Notes: a model not told the origin generated them from the letters alone. Counted from the stretch's first letter, positions 9,952 through 21,770 are shown. The stretch: DNA of 64,000 nucleotides from Magicicada septendecula (GCA_034769895.1 CM068368.1:690571877-690635876); one strand, 5' to 3'. Translations and numbers: made by a program.

Positions 9952-12571
9952 TGTAATAAGTAACCGCTTACGTACCTCTTTTAAATTATTTTATTATCAC
10001 ACGTCGCTTGTCTTTGATTTCAAAATCTGTCGTTAAATAATTTTTAACTTTTTTATTTAATTTATTCAATTCAATTAGGATATTTTGTTTAATTAAATTA
10101 ATTTTATTTGATTAATTAATTGTTGTAATCCCAGTTAGTTGAATGTAGTTAGCTTTTGGAGACATCTCGAAGTTCATTAGCACTTCCGTTGAACTATATC
10201 CTCTGTGTACTGTAAGGTGTAGTTTTGACAAAGTTATTAAATAATTCAAACCTTCACGTACCTTTTGTGTCGTACTGGAAGTTCAGATGGTCTCAATTTG
10301 TCAGTAAACTGTTAAGTTTTCACAAAAAAACAGTATGACTGCATTGTTTGTTATTAAGTGAGCTAGTTTGCTTTTACTTGGGCGCCATCTGGAATTTCTG
10401 GTTAATATTCCATAAATGAATTTATTAGAATAATAAAATAAATAATTTTGATTGATGTTAACTTGTTTGTTGATTGAGTAATTAAAATAATATCATTAAT
10501 TAATTTCCTTCTGGTCTATTTATTTAAATTTAACTGTTGGCGCTTCACACGTTCAAATAGCCAACTTGACTGGTTGATTGCTTTGAATTCGCAACTCATT
10601 TACTTGAAAAAAATAATTAATCACTGTTTCAATAAAAACTGATAATGTTTGAAAAATAACAATTCTCTTATTTATTGCTCACTATTTGCTTATTTCAACT
10701 TAATACATTCAAATTAATAACATTAACGGATTACACTTTATCCGGCTTTAAACTATACTAACCCAGTGGGTTGGCAATGATAACTCTGACAATAATTAGA
10801 CGCTTGTTTACAAATATTTCATACCTCAAGGGTGGTTTCTTTTAAATTACAGGTTAAAACGCCTATGCCTTGCGTTACGATGCTATTATAAGAATTGAAT
10901 TTATTATATTAGACACCTTTAATCATTTAAATTGATTGACGAAAAGTTTGTCAAAACTCAGCAAGTTCGCACCTCTAGTAAAGATAACACTACTGGTTTC
11001 GATGCACTTTAATAATTTATACTTCATCACTGTTGATTAATAACTCTGATGATAATTTTGGTCTGGAGTCTTGTAGTTCCTGATCGAATGGAATTTGACA
11101 AAATATGTGTTGTTTACTCTCGCTTCTGTATATATAGTCTCTTGAGATCGACGCTAGGCTTCGCTAACTAATTTCTAAGGTAATTCCTGATTGGTTGGAA
11201 ATGATGTCAAGATGAGGTCATTCTATTTTTAGCTATTACATAATTGTATTCAACGCGTGGTTTTCGTTGTTCTTATTATTCCTTGTATTTATCCAAAATT
11301 CACAAAATTTATTATGCTAACATTTATATCTCAGTTATTTTAATTACAAATTAGGTTTTATAAATAGCATCGTATTGCTTATTTCTTTCTTGTCATTTTG
11401 ATATGAATTGATGCAAGTTTGGTTACATCTGTCATTCATAAATTCTATTTTAATAATAGGCTATTCTAAATAATGCATTGTTTTAAGCGTCTTCTGGTAA
11501 ACGTTGCAGATCCGATTTTAACATTTTTTAATATTTATTTAACTCTCCTTAATTTCTATTCTGAACATAATTATTTTATTGAAATGAACATATTATTATT
11601 TATAATTGCTACATCCAGCTGAACATTATTAATCATTATTACACATTTGTTGATTATTATTTATAGACTGCTTTACTTCACTATTCTTTTTTCAACATTA
11701 TTCTTATTTACTATACTTATAATATTACACATGGTATGGTGATTTGCACCTTTTTCAATATTCTTATTACTATATCTTCCTATGCTTTGTAAGGTCTCTA
11801 CATGATTATGATATTCATGATTTGGTTGGGTCATCATTGGTTTGTTGTTATTTCAATGTTCTCTTTAGTATAGACTTCACATAAGTTGTGTGTCTTTACT
11901 TTGAGTTTTTTATTAGATTAGTTATTGCTCATTGAGTAATCTCCACTCACCTTAAGCCATTCTTTTGGTTTACATATTTCATTATAAGGTTTTGTTCCTT
12001 GACTGACAATACATCCTTTTACATATTTTATATTCTTATAACATTATCTAAATACATTTAGTTGTTACCTTGATGTTATTTAGTTGTTATCATTACTATA
12101 ATATATACAATTTGTTCTCTCATTATCTTTCATAGTTCATGATTAACAATAATATATTTCCTTATGTTTGTCATTCAAATTATTACTTTGCCATTATTCA
12201 GCTAGCTTGCTGTTTATAATAATAATACATGTTAAAAAATATCATTTCTGTCATCTTTTATTTTACTCACGCTATTTGACTTGGTTTATTAAAGGTTTGT
12301 TAGGCTCACTTAAACAGTCTATTTGGGAACTAGTTTTGTCAATTTGTCTTTGTCAAATTCTCTGTTTATGTTGTAGTGTCATATTATGCTGATAGCAGTT
12401 TTACTACTGTTCACTTGAAGGTCTTATCTCCTTTCAATCTTTGATGGTTTATGATTTTAATGCTATTATATTCTTCCTTGTTACCTATAATGAGGTCCTT
12501 ACTCATAATTATTTTGGTATTATTCACTCATCTGGTGGTTTTATGAGTATGGAACGTTTTGTGACGTTACA
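9952..12571 (-). repeat. LTR of family A, copy 3 (complete, 2620 bp)
   Basis: TGTAATAAG at 9952 to GTTACA at 12571. In element orientation it is the outermost 5' LTR of the array. Homology to the other copies ends abruptly at 12571. It carries several private substitutions and a one-base insertion near 12490 relative to copies 1 and 2. Confidence 0.88.
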
Positions 12572-12629
12572 ATATATACAGTATATAGGGGTAACACCTG
12601 TTTTAACTTCAAAAAATGAAAATAAAAAT
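12572..12629 (+). other. 58-bp segment between array A and element B, probably part of the X LTR
   Basis: Lies between the end of the A array and the AAAT duplication of B. The other side of the B insertion is 25079-25362, which I read as the end of the 5' LTR of element X, so this segment should be an upstream part of the same LTR. It contains CAGTATATAGGGG, a possible TATA box. Inference from nesting only. Confidence 0.4.
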
Positions 12630-13926
12630 TGTTATGTTCTATACTTTTTACTTACCTTAGACTTTCACGCCACTCTGACTTACCGCTCACAGATGATTCC
12701 AACTATTAATAGGTCGCCATGGTGTTTTCGGCTTTACATCGAAACCTTTAAAACCCTTTTATTTAATAATTGCCAGGTTCGTTAGGCGAAATTTTCTATA
12801 CTGGATATGTGGCGTATTAATTAACTTAACACATGGTTACACTACTAATTCATTTTATTAAAATTCATTGCAAGTTTATGTTCTCCTCCACTTATAATTT
12901 TCACCAAACTCTTTACTTCAGGTTATACTTTAAAAACCTTGTGTTAAATTACATTGATTTTACTTGTTGTTTAATCATGAAACTGACAAATAATTTTATA
13001 GCATGTTACTCTTTCTCTTTCTAATTTCAAAAATATATACGTATAGATAAAAAAACTTTAACTAACTTATTCTAATTTTTTATGAGACGACCCAGCAATG
13101 CCCACACTCAACACACATACAATTTTAAAACCCCATTGAATTATTTAAAAGTCCTCATTAAGATAAGTTTGATGTGATAATAAATACTGTTACTTGTGGT
13201 GGTGTCATCTCCCCCGACCTCGTGGCGCGTCGCATGAAAGTTGCCTTTTTCAATTTACCACATTTTATTTTTTGTTCGCTCACTTCACTTCACTTCATAT
13301 TCTGATTTACTGTTGCACTTTTTTAGATAACTGTTCCGGGTTCTTACTGGCGAGGTCGCCCGACCTTGAAAAAAACTTTTAGTAAAATTTAAACGGACCG
13401 CATGCGGCCTGTAGGTGAGATTAACTGGGCAGAACGCTACCATAATTTCTCCCACCAGAAATTATGCATGGCGGAAATTACAATGCCTTATATGTTAAAT
13501 CGTTCATCACTGTTCATTTAACACGTGTTATTTACGTGTGTCAGGCGTTGACGAAATTACACTGCCACTGGTTACGTCACGCGAATGGGCGTGACTTATC
13601 CATACTTCCTCCAGCTCGGACTGCATGTCGAACAAAACCTTTGTCTTGGCGCCATTTTTGGCAGCGTCGGTTGAACTGCTTGGCGTCCCATCTGCACGCC
13701 TGGTTGTTGCTGCGCATTGGTGTGCGTAACACAGCCCTTAAGTTCTGCGAATTCAATTGCGTTGGCGAACACATGCTGCATTCCATTATCTCGGCTACGT
13801 TCAAAATTCTACATCACTGTTCTTTGTTTGACAAAGCTTTTATTTAACATGTGGCTGGCCACACAAATGGAAAACAAAATTATGATTTTTAATAAAATAA
13901 AACCCTCTCCTTTTAGCCCCGTTACA
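12630..13926 (-). repeat. 3' LTR of element B (1297 bp)
   Basis: Pairs with 23770-25078. The main length difference is a 12-bp segment near 12806 that is absent here and present at about 23945. ACTTACCT at 12650-12657 reads AGGTAAGT on the element strand, a consensus-like 5' splice site close to the LTR end. Confidence 0.93.
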
Positions 13927-13940
13927 ATACCCCCCCAATG
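13927..13940 (-). other. Polypurine tract of element B
   Basis: The seven C residues at 13930-13936 read as a G-run on the element strand, three bases before the 3' LTR start. Usual polypurine tract position. The corresponding G-run is missing in element C. Confidence 0.7.
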
Positions 13941-16900
13941 AGAGATCTTCTGCAGGAATAGAAGAACTCTCATTGCTAAACCCCTAAGAGGATCAGAGAG
14001 GATATGGTGCCAACAACCCCCCATTAATCCTTAACGCATCATGGGTAAACTACCCCCCTAGCTCGGCGACTATGGCTGCACCTGAACGATATTACTGGAC
14101 TTCTCTATACGAGATCCCAACACCATAAAATCGAAGACACTCACCACAGCGCACCTAACCATCTAACATGCCACCCCAAACTCCAAATCCCTGGCCTTAT
14201 TCCATGCCAGATCGTCAACCGATATGTTCCCCCTTACATGCATACTGGGTTGCCTTTGGCAAATACTGGGCGCGTACACCTATTCATAATATCTTATAAA
14301 CAAACTCCTTAAACATTTTAAAATCATTTTTCAAATTACGATATAGTAAACAGATTAAATTTCAATCATTAAATTTGGTTAAAAATTCATCTAAGTTCCA
14401 AATCAATCTGTTCTATTACCATTTCTTTCTTCAAAACCAAAAAAATACAAATTGTTTACCTGAATCTCTCAAATCTATCAATTTTCTTCATTACTACTAA
14501 TAATCAGAAAAACAAATAAATTGAACATCTCATTAAAACATGAACTCATTTATCCTAACATTTGATTATACATACATACTAAACAATACAATTCAATAAA
14601 AACACTAGCAATATATGTAAACAATAACCTACTTGAAATTCAAAATATCCTATATGGCAGGTGTAAAAAATATATTTTTTTTTTTTCAAAAAAATAAATT
14701 TACAAAATATCTTTTTTCTCCATATTCAAAAAAACAAAAAATATTTAATGCAATCAAGAAACAAAACCTCAGAAAAATGGTTCTGGCTCCAACCTCAGTC
14801 ATCAGCTGATCTCTCTAGGTCAAGTCAATGCCCTTGACCTACATATGTTATACACAGGGCTACTCATAAAGTACATAGAACATCTTTAAAATTCTTTACC
14901 TTTAAACACAATACAATATAATAAAATAAGACATAAAAATTAACATGGTTATTTTCATCTTACTATAAACAGTAAAATTTACATTTAAATTGACCAAAAT
15001 TTACACATTTTAGCTTGAATGGTTTTCAACTTCTATTAAAATCTGTCACTTGTTTCAATTAATTTTTTCATTTTAACTATGATTTACTTTCTTTAACCTT
15101 TTTATTCTCGATTAGTTTGGGTGACTCTATTATTTATAACATTTCAACTTACAAATGGGTGATTAAAATATAATCTTACCCCCCTGCTGACTCTAACAAT
15201 CACCAACGATTTTACCCAGTATGACACCCATCTCTCAAAACATCTATCTCCACCAACCATTCTCTATCCCCAACTTACTACTCAACTCATATTTACTCAT
15301 TCTACCCCTACAACAAAATACTCTCTACCCCTTTTGTACTCAGGATGTGTTCCCTCAACTCACCACCGTGCTCCACCTCTTGCCCATCCTATTTACCCGG
15401 CAATCACTCCCTGAAAACCCACTGCTACCCGCCACAACGCCCGTCGTTGCGGACTCCTTACACACCACCCCCTTTACAAAATCACCATCAACTGATTACT
15501 CTCCCATTACATCACTTTCATCTACAAAATATCATCTGGTTTATTACCCCAATATATCAATCTCCTTACTTTACATATTTTCCCCATTTCTACTGTGTCA
15601 CCATCACTACTCAAATTCTACATTACTTTTACTCCCCCAATAATAATATTCTCTCTAACACCCCTTCAAACTTAACTTGGACTGATCTAAATGTCCTAAC
15701 AAAATAATAATCACCCAAATTCTACCTTTTACAAACCATTTAAAATTCTTAACTGTCTCACATTATTTAAACATCATTTAAATCAAAATCTTTTAACCAC
15801 ATTGAAATCCTTATATTCAAACATTAATGATATTCAATTTTCATTATATTCAAACATTTAACTACATTGAAAAATTTGCAAATCATTTATAAATGATATA
15901 CTACAGCTGATCAGCTGATTTTCTTGGCAAGGTGAATGACCTTACTACGGGCATATTTCAAAATTATATAAAGTACACATGTTCATAATTCTTACCACTA
16001 ACATATTAACAATAATGACACAATAAAACATACTAAACAGAATCTGATAAACATCTTATATATTTGAAAGTCTTTTGAGTGTTAGCAAAGTCTTTTCTGA
16101 AATCATTACACAAAGCACATCACATTTAAATCACTTACTCCTAAACATCCTATCTAGTACAATAGTATTTTTGAATCAAAATAAAACATTATAATTGACT
16201 CGATCACTTAGAATTGGTTGCCCTCGTAGGGACATACATCGCTACTCATTGAGACATAGTCATAGCAACAGTTACTGAACAGCTCTATGGATTGTCAACC
16301 CCCAACTCTGTCTATAGAGTCGTGTTATAAGTTGACCGCCTGCTGTTTACAGAGGTCGTCACCCTCTCGCTGTTTTTACAGCTACACTCCCACTACATCA
16401 TTACTTAAAGTCCCCCTTTTACCCAGTTACAATTAGGTAACCACCCGCCGGATGAACCGGATCGAGCGTTTGCCTTATGCACAGATGCTATATCTGTGCC
16501 CCTGGCCTGTAACGGCCAGCTCCTTTTCCACACACACTATTGTTTTCTGATGGTGGACTGTTGCGTCCATTTGCATCCCCAAGAACTGAAGTTACATGTA
16601 TAAGGTATAATCACTGACTATACCGTTCTTGGTTCAGCGTTATATAAAAATTCGGTATTACTGATGTCCGAGGACACCAGTAATCCTACTAAAATGATTC
16701 ACACACCCTTAATCATGGCACTATCGCCACCTTCGACGATAGCCGCTGTTCCATAGTTATGTAGTTTCCCCTGTTACCCCCTGGTTCAATTTCAAAATTC
16801 ACCAATTTTGTAACTACTTACATAATTCCATGGTCAAGGCCTGGTGAAACCGTGACCGCCCGAAATGTGGGGAAACTACCAAAAGACATATAAGGCCAAC

Positions 16901-17788
16901 GCTGACACCGCTACTGCAATTCACGGAAGGTCAACTCTTATATGTTTGGGTATATTAATTACTTGATTGATTTTCATTTTCACATTTTTAGACACATGTA
17001 TATTCTTAACCTTTACACAGCAAACCTTTCGCTTTTCTTAGCTTGTACTACAAATTTCATGATTATAATGGTCACTTATTTACTAAAATACCCTATAACT
17101 ACTGACATAATTTTAAAATTATAAACATTCCAAATTATATATTGATACGTTGGAGGCTAATTGTATCCTTATAGCTAATACGGTAATAATCGCCCGAAAA
17201 GATGGGGTTTTTGCTGCGAGGCAGGCCTGGAGAAAAAACAGATCCACTACGTGAATTCATATTCTCCTCTTACACAAAATTTACTTCCCCTTCTTCCATT
17301 CATCCAAACCCGCCGTCTGTTCATCCTCCCAGCCTCCCTCCCAGCAAAACTCATCTTTTTAATTATTCTGTAATTGCTCTCATTGGTGACATTTATTTTT
17401 ACCAATGAGACTAAAAATTTTGTTTGTGAATGCACAGCCTTTTTTGAAATTTAGCCTCCATAACTATTTACAATCACTTGAAAACAGTGCTGGTACGTGA
17501 TATGGTACACCTAGCCACTGCACCTTGAGTGTTAAATAAAAAAATAATTCGTATCACGTACCTTTAGGGGTCCCCCTCCCCATTCAACATGTGGTGAAAT
17601 TTCTAATCTTTACCAATTTTGGTGGAGCCGGACCATCGTTGTTTCACCACCCAAAGGAAGTTCTGCCAACCATGGTCCGCCTCCAATTGCCGAAAACCAC
17701 GGCCAGGACTGGTAAGGTCGTGACCGCCCAAAAATGGGGGAGGATCCCTTCTGTAAACAAATTAACACATTATTAAAATTCAAAATTT
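13941..17788 (-). other. Long 3' non-coding region of element B with conserved modules
   Basis: About 3.8 kb between the integrase end and the polypurine tract with no credible ORF and no envelope-like gene. It shares blocks with the 3' region of C (35639-38867): the stretch after the LTR; a CAGCTGAT-containing module present twice here (about 14800-14950 and 15903-16040) and once in C (about 36625-36760); a block with the imperfect palindrome CTGATGTCCGAGGACACCAG (16660-16679; C near 37124); and GACCGCCC-containing modules (about 16850 and 17728; C near 37365). 15340-15720 looks derived from pol (separate entry). An 11-bp inverted repeat, GGTACGTGATA, sits at 17492-17502 and 17552-17562. Confidence 0.6.
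15340..15720 (-). pseudogene. Decayed extra copy of the protease-RT junction in the 3' region of B
   Basis: Plus-strand landmarks such as the CCGCCACAACGCCCGTCGTTG region followed by GACTCCTTACACACCACC resemble, in the same order, the pol segment at 20325-20640 (CTGCCACAACGCTTCACG, then GAACTCCCCATTGCGCCACC). A similar degenerate copy is at 37880-38200 in C. It no longer codes. Homology was judged by eye; an alignment would settle it. Confidence 0.5.
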
Positions 17789-18238
17789 TCACTCTGACCA
17801 AAATAACTTCAAATTTGTAGCATTCTGTGTACCCATTATTTCTCGTGTTTCCCGGTTCTGCAAAACATATGAATTATTCATTTTAATATCTATTATTTCG
17901 TAGGGGCCTTCGTATAGTAAAAAGAACTTTTTTATCTCCTTGTCTTGAGCATTTGACAAATCATGGCGTTTTACCAATACTAATTGTCGAATTTCATACT
18001 TCACACACTTACCTTTCATATCATGTCTCCGTTCCCGCCTTTCTCCTTTCGTCAATAACCTTTCGTTTGCCAGCCTCAATTTTATGTCCTGGTTTATTGT
18101 ACTCGTCTCAGGTGGAAAATCGAATAACTGCTCTAAAATCCGTGGTGGACGCTTTCCTTTTACCAACTCGTAAGGCGTGAACCCCGTCGACTCATGTGTT
18201 ATGCTGTTCAGCCAGTTCTCAATTCTCTGAACGTACAA
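17789..18238 (-). pseudogene. pol: Integrase C-terminal part, element B
   Basis: A 149-codon frame with integrase C-terminal features: the THESTGFTPYELVKGKRPPR stretch that follows the catalytic core in Gypsy integrases, then a basic linker and a small beta-type domain (LLYEGPYEIIDI, then SYVLQNRETRE). It ends at 17789 in LKLFWSE. A homologous tail survives in E at 58154-58423. It is separated from the integrase core by a frameshifted stretch (18239-18376) that still shows the third catalytic residue as AERVMREL. Confidence 0.85.
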
Positions 18239-18376
18239 GGCCCACTTGCTATGTTTGGCGTGACAATATGCTCAGAAAATTCTGCCCAATTCCCTCATGA
18301 CCCTCTCCGCCTGGTTGGACTGCGGATGATATACTGCGGTGTGTTTTGGGATGATACCTTCCCATCCGAGAGTTTG

Positions 18377-18757
18377 TCACCATTTTCCACTGATGAACTG
18401 TGGTCCGTGGTCTGACAGGATTACTTTTGGCTTCCCAATGTTGAGCATGTAGTCTCGTGTGATCTTCTCACTCAGCACCTTACTCGTCGCTCTCTTCACA
18501 CTACACAATCTGACATATTTGGAAAAAGTATCAAGCACAACGAAAATATACATAACACCACCCCTACCCTTTGGCAATGGGCCATACAAATACGCTGCTA
18601 CTAAATCAAATGGTCTCTCCACCTTAATGTAATTTAATTCCCCTTCTACCCTATAATTCACAACTTTGGATTTCTGACATAGTTCACAAACTCTAAGTAT
18701 TTTTCGAACGCGTCTTTCCATATTTCTAAATAGACAAGATTCCCTTAACACACTCAC
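18377..18757 (-). pseudogene. pol: Integrase catalytic core, element B, damaged
   Basis: 126 codons. The zinc-binding Cys pair appears as CELCQKSK, followed by the RNase H-like core: FDLVAAYLYGPLPKG, FVVLDTFSKYV, SDHGPQFISG. The second catalytic Asp is in SDHGPQF. The first, expected just before the YGPLP motif, is replaced (AAYLYGPLP), so this copy could not catalyse integration even without the frameshifts at both ends. The first half of the zinc module is in the neighbouring frame, 18754-19095. Confidence 0.85.
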
Positions 18758-19095
18758 ACACTTTTTTGCCCAAAATGTCCGTATCTATAGTGACAGTCCC
18801 ACACTATTTTTTCTACCAGTCCCTCCGGTATTACTAACCTCCAATCTCTCTCTCTACCCTCTACTCTCTTAAATAAACTCCCATTAAACACCTGAAAATA
18901 TTGTTTATACCCAAATTCATCTAATTCTGATTCTACACTGGTTATAATTTTATTTAGTTTACTATCGGCTCTCTGCATTATGTTTATATCTTTAAATTCT
19001 TCCCCAAAAAGTTTATCTTCCCTGGATAGTCTATAAATTTCTATTTCTTTAATATCTCTACCAGTTCTATTTCTATCTGTGTCTACCCGTGACAA
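18754..19095 (-). pseudogene. pol: RNase H-integrase linker and integrase zinc module, element B
   Basis: 113 codons. It ends in LVEKIVWDCHYRYGHFGQ, which gives the H-x4-H half of the HHCC integrase zinc module; the Cys half is in the next frame (18377-18757). The preceding charged stretch (LSREDKLFGEEFKDI) is the usual linker after RNase H. A frameshift separates it from RNase H at about 19090. Confidence 0.8.
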
Positions 19096-19340
19096 TGTTC
19101 TGGTATTCTGTTCTCTACCCCCTTAACTGTACAAGAAAAATTGTACTCTTGGAGCTCTAACACCCACCTGATTATCCGGCTGTGTGTGAGCTTGCAAGTG
19201 TTCAGAAATGACAGCGCTTTATGGTCCGTCACGATGATGGTGTTACTGCCCAGCAGATATGTCCGGAACTTCTTTACTGCAAACACTATGCTGAGGAGCT
19301 CCTTCTCTGTAGTTGTATAGTTGCATTCTGATGCTAGCAA
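19083..19340 (-). pseudogene. pol: RNase H domain, element B
   Basis: Contains the conserved TEKELLSIVFAVKKFRTYLL and TDHKALSFL motifs with catalytic Glu and Asp. The preceding TDAS motif with the first catalytic Asp is just upstream in the same strand but lies after a TAG stop (about 19430). The frame ends abnormally where Gypsy elements continue into the linker, because of a frameshift. Confidence 0.85.
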
Positions 19341-19430
19341 CGTCTGGCTGGCGAAAGCAATGGTATGGTGTTCTCTCGCCTCGTCCTCTTGATACAGTTC
19401 GGCTCCTAATGCTATATTACTAGCGTCTGT

Positions 19431-20268
19431 CTATAAATAAAAATTATTATTGAAATTTGGGTGGTTCATTAAAATTATATCGGCGAACTTATTCTTAATT
19501 TCGCAGAATGCTTCTATTTCATTTTCCCTCCATTTCCATGGTTTGTTCTTCTGCAACACAGTGCTGTCTCGCCGTCGTCTGAGCATAGTTTCGCTGGAAC
19601 TTCCTGTAAAAATTACATAGACCAAGAAAACTTTGTAATTGCTTTATGTTTTTAGGCTCCGGAAACGTCATGATGGATTCTACTTTGTCCGGATTAGCCC
19701 GTATTCCTGTAGGTGTTATGATGAATCCTAGAAAATGTATTTCAGTCTGTAAAAATTTTGATTTATCCCAATTCACAGTCAAACCTCCCTGGTACAACTT
19801 TTCCAACACATACTCTAAATGTTCTACATGCTCCTCAAATGTTCTGGAAGCTATCAGAATGTCATCCACATATATAGTCAAAAAATCTAAATTCTGGGGC
19901 TGCAAAATTTCATCAAGACACTTAATAAAACTCGTTACACTGGTGTTCAATCCGAACGGTAAACGAGTAAACTGATAATTTTTTCCGTCAAATAAAAATG
20001 CAGTATACTTGCGACTATTTTGGGCTAGCGGTACCTGCCAGTAACCTGCTGTCAAGTCTAACAACGTCATATATTTCACCCCACTAAACTTCTGAAAAAT
20101 TTCTTCAATTGCCTCAGGGGACTCTCTATCAGGAATAATAATTTGGTTTATTTTTCTTGCGTCTAGACACAATCTAACTCTCCCGTCCTTCTTTATAACT
20201 ATCACTAAAGGGTTGGAATAGGTTGACACCGACATCTCTATAATACCACCCTCTAACATTCTATCCAA
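19431..20268 (-). pseudogene. pol: Reverse transcriptase domain, element B
   Basis: The main frame 19519-20268 carries the RT motifs in order: RLCLDARKIN, LLDLTAGYWQVPL with the first catalytic Asp (about residue 71), RLPFGLNTSV, the YVDD box (residues 133-136), then HFLGFIIT and LGLCNFYRKF. After FYRKF a frameshift moves the start of the RT-RNase H connection into 19431-19625, where KPWKWRENEIEAFCEIK is readable. The upstream limit is set by a TAA at about 20270 that splits RT from its N-terminal lead-in. Apart from the lesions it is a standard Gypsy RT. Confidence 0.92.
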
Positions 20269-20934
20269 TTATAATTGTACTGCCCCCCTTTTTGAATATG
20301 GTACCGGATAACTACGTTGTACATACGGCACATGCTCCCTCACCTTTAGTTCACACTCATAACCTTTTGCCCTTCCTGGTTCCCCGGCAAACACTCCCAT
20401 AAAACCCTCGACTACCTGCCACAACGCTTCACGTTGAGAACTCCCCATTGCGCCACCTTCACCACAAAATTTAACCGCTCTATCCACCCATATTCTCTCC
20501 TCACTCTCATCACTCACTCTCTCTCTACACATATTCATACTAAATTCCGTGTCCCTATCTATGACCCTATTTGATATAACCCTTATACCCGAAATCTTTA
20601 CTGTATCTAACACCCGTTCAAAATTAACTGTTATTTGTTTACCTTCATTGTTCAATTCTAAAATTCTCTTTCTAAAATTGATTACCACATTATTCCTGAT
20701 CAGAAAATCATTACCCAATATTACTTCTAAGTTTAAGCCCCTTACAACTAAAAATGTATTTTCATAACTTTCCTCATTTATTACTATATTCAACTGTACT
20801 TGTGTTGTAACCCGTTTACTTCTAACACCCGTAATGCCTACAATGGTTACATTCATGTTTCGTATGGTATCCAAGTCACTTTTTATGTAATAATAAGTGA
20901 TTACCTGTATGCGGTCCGCCGTGTGACTTCTCAA
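20269..20934 (-). pseudogene. pol: Protease C-terminal half and RT lead-in, element B
   Basis: Contains GLNLEVILGNDFLIRN, the C-terminal ILG motif of retropepsins, then a variable linker and the RT lead-in CELKVREHVPYVQRSYPVP. It ends at a nonsense codon (TAA) directly before the RT frame. The N-terminal half of the protease lies beyond the palindromic insertion (20887-21472), so the gene is split by that insertion. The first few codons of this frame are insertion sequence. Confidence 0.85.
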
Positions 20935-21472
20935 ACTTATTACGTTACGCGTTTCAAGGCATATGCCTCATCATCAGACGTTTAAAAACCAAAAACACAC
21001 ATATCACACAAAATTGCGTTTGTCAAAAAATAAAATTGCAGAAACAAGCATATTATGTGCACGTGATGTAGGGTGCGCACCCGTTCAAGTGTTGTCTGCT
21101 ATTGATTGGAATTCGTTGAGCAGTCTCAAAGCAGTATCATACAGGCGGTTGGATACAAAGTTCAATTGTTCATTCAGAACACTTTGTTCACAATTGAACT
21201 TTGTATCCAACCGCCTGTATGATACTGCTTTGAGACTGCTCAACGAATTCCAATCGGTAGCAGACAACACTTGAACGGGTGCGCACCCTACATCACGTGC
21301 ACATAATATGCTTGTTTCTGCAATTTTATTTTTTGACAAACGCAATTTTGTGTGATATGTGTGTTTTTGGTTTTTAAACGTCTGATGATGAGGCATACGC
21401 CTTGAAACGCGTAACGTAATAAGTTTGAGAAGTCACACGGGGGACCGCATACAGGTAATCACTTATTATTAC
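20851..21472. mobile_element. Palindromic foldback insertion in the protease gene of B
   Basis: Two arms of 283 bp (20887-21169 and 21190-21472) form a near-perfect inverted repeat around a 20-bp spacer (21170-21189). Ends read GTAATAATAAGTGATTACC. The 12-bp sequence TACAATGGTTAC occurs at 20839-20850 and 21470-21481, so it looks like the target duplication; on the left, 36 bp of non-palindromic sequence lie between it and the arm. Protease coding resumes on both sides of the duplicated 12-mer. Short ORFs on both arms mirror one another and are by-products of the palindrome. I do not recognise the family. Confidence 0.75.
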
Positions 21473-21625
21473 AATGGTTACCCCCGCAACTGGCAAAGAT
21501 GGAATATTTTTGTTAGTCTCTCTTAATTTGTTTAGTACATGTTCCGCTATTACTGATACTTCACTACCTGTGTCTATAAGTGTCATGACTGGCTTACCTT
21601 CTATTTCCAGTTTTACCTCCGTCAA
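21473..21625 (-). pseudogene. pol: Retropepsin N-terminal half, element B
   Basis: Reads VKLEIEGKPVMTLIDTGSEV, with the catalytic DTG of an aspartic protease. It continues to VAGVTIV, where the palindromic insertion interrupts it. The remainder of the protease resumes at 20850 on the far side of the insertion. The apparent initiator is a TTG, and the upstream sequence is in another frame, so the real protein was probably made as a Gag-Pol fusion. Confidence 0.85.
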
Positions 21626-21770
21626 CCATACGTCTCATCTCATCCCGCCTCCTCTTCTTCCATCAATTCAGTAGCCATGTCCGTGTGAATTGTGTGATTC
21701 CTGTATTTATTTCCATGGACCCCGCAGTTATCTATCAACAATGGCCGGGCCTCCTCATCCATTGTCCTTA

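Larger units (their letters stand above)
1..12571 (-). mobile_element. Tandem array of gag-only LTR retrotransposon, family A
   Basis: The sequence from position 1 recurs at 5848 and again at 11695, an exact 5847-bp period. The unit resolves into a 2.62-kb LTR and a 3.23-kb internal region, giving LTR(partial)-internal-LTR-internal-LTR. On the minus strand each LTR starts TGTAACGTCACA and ends TTACTTATTACA. A polypurine tract abuts the 3' LTR and a TGGCGACC primer-binding sequence lies 3 bases inside the 5' LTR end. The third copy stops exactly at the predicted LTR end (12571), which confirms the boundary. The internal regions encode only a coiled-coil Gag-like product, with no protease, RT or integrase, so the family is non-autonomous. 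The left end lies outside the window; the target duplication should begin ATAT, as at 12572. Confidence 0.9.

Noticed and set aside
12441-12785. 114-codon plus-strand ORF spanning the A-B junction
   Set aside because: It crosses the LTR end of A, the spacer and the LTR start of B, so it is a chance frame.
13464-13847. 127-codon plus-strand ORF in the B LTR
   Set aside because: Not open in the partner LTR at 24600-25000, which differs by few bases; LTR chance frame.
15221-15643. 140-codon plus-strand ORF in the 3' region of B
   Set aside because: Pro/Leu/Tyr/Thr composition follows the C/T-rich strand; it lies in the decayed pol-derived segment on the opposite strand and has no homologue frame in C.
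17151-17460. 310-bp segment with perfect 10-bp inverted ends TGGAGGCTAA...TTAGCCTCCA, a possible MITE
   Set aside because: No target duplication is visible at the ends and part of the interior resembles the GACCGCCC module of the B/C 3' region; too weak to call.
20963-21396. Two 103-codon ORFs on opposite strands with nearly the same protein
   Set aside because: They are the two arms of the palindrome read from either side; no coding features.
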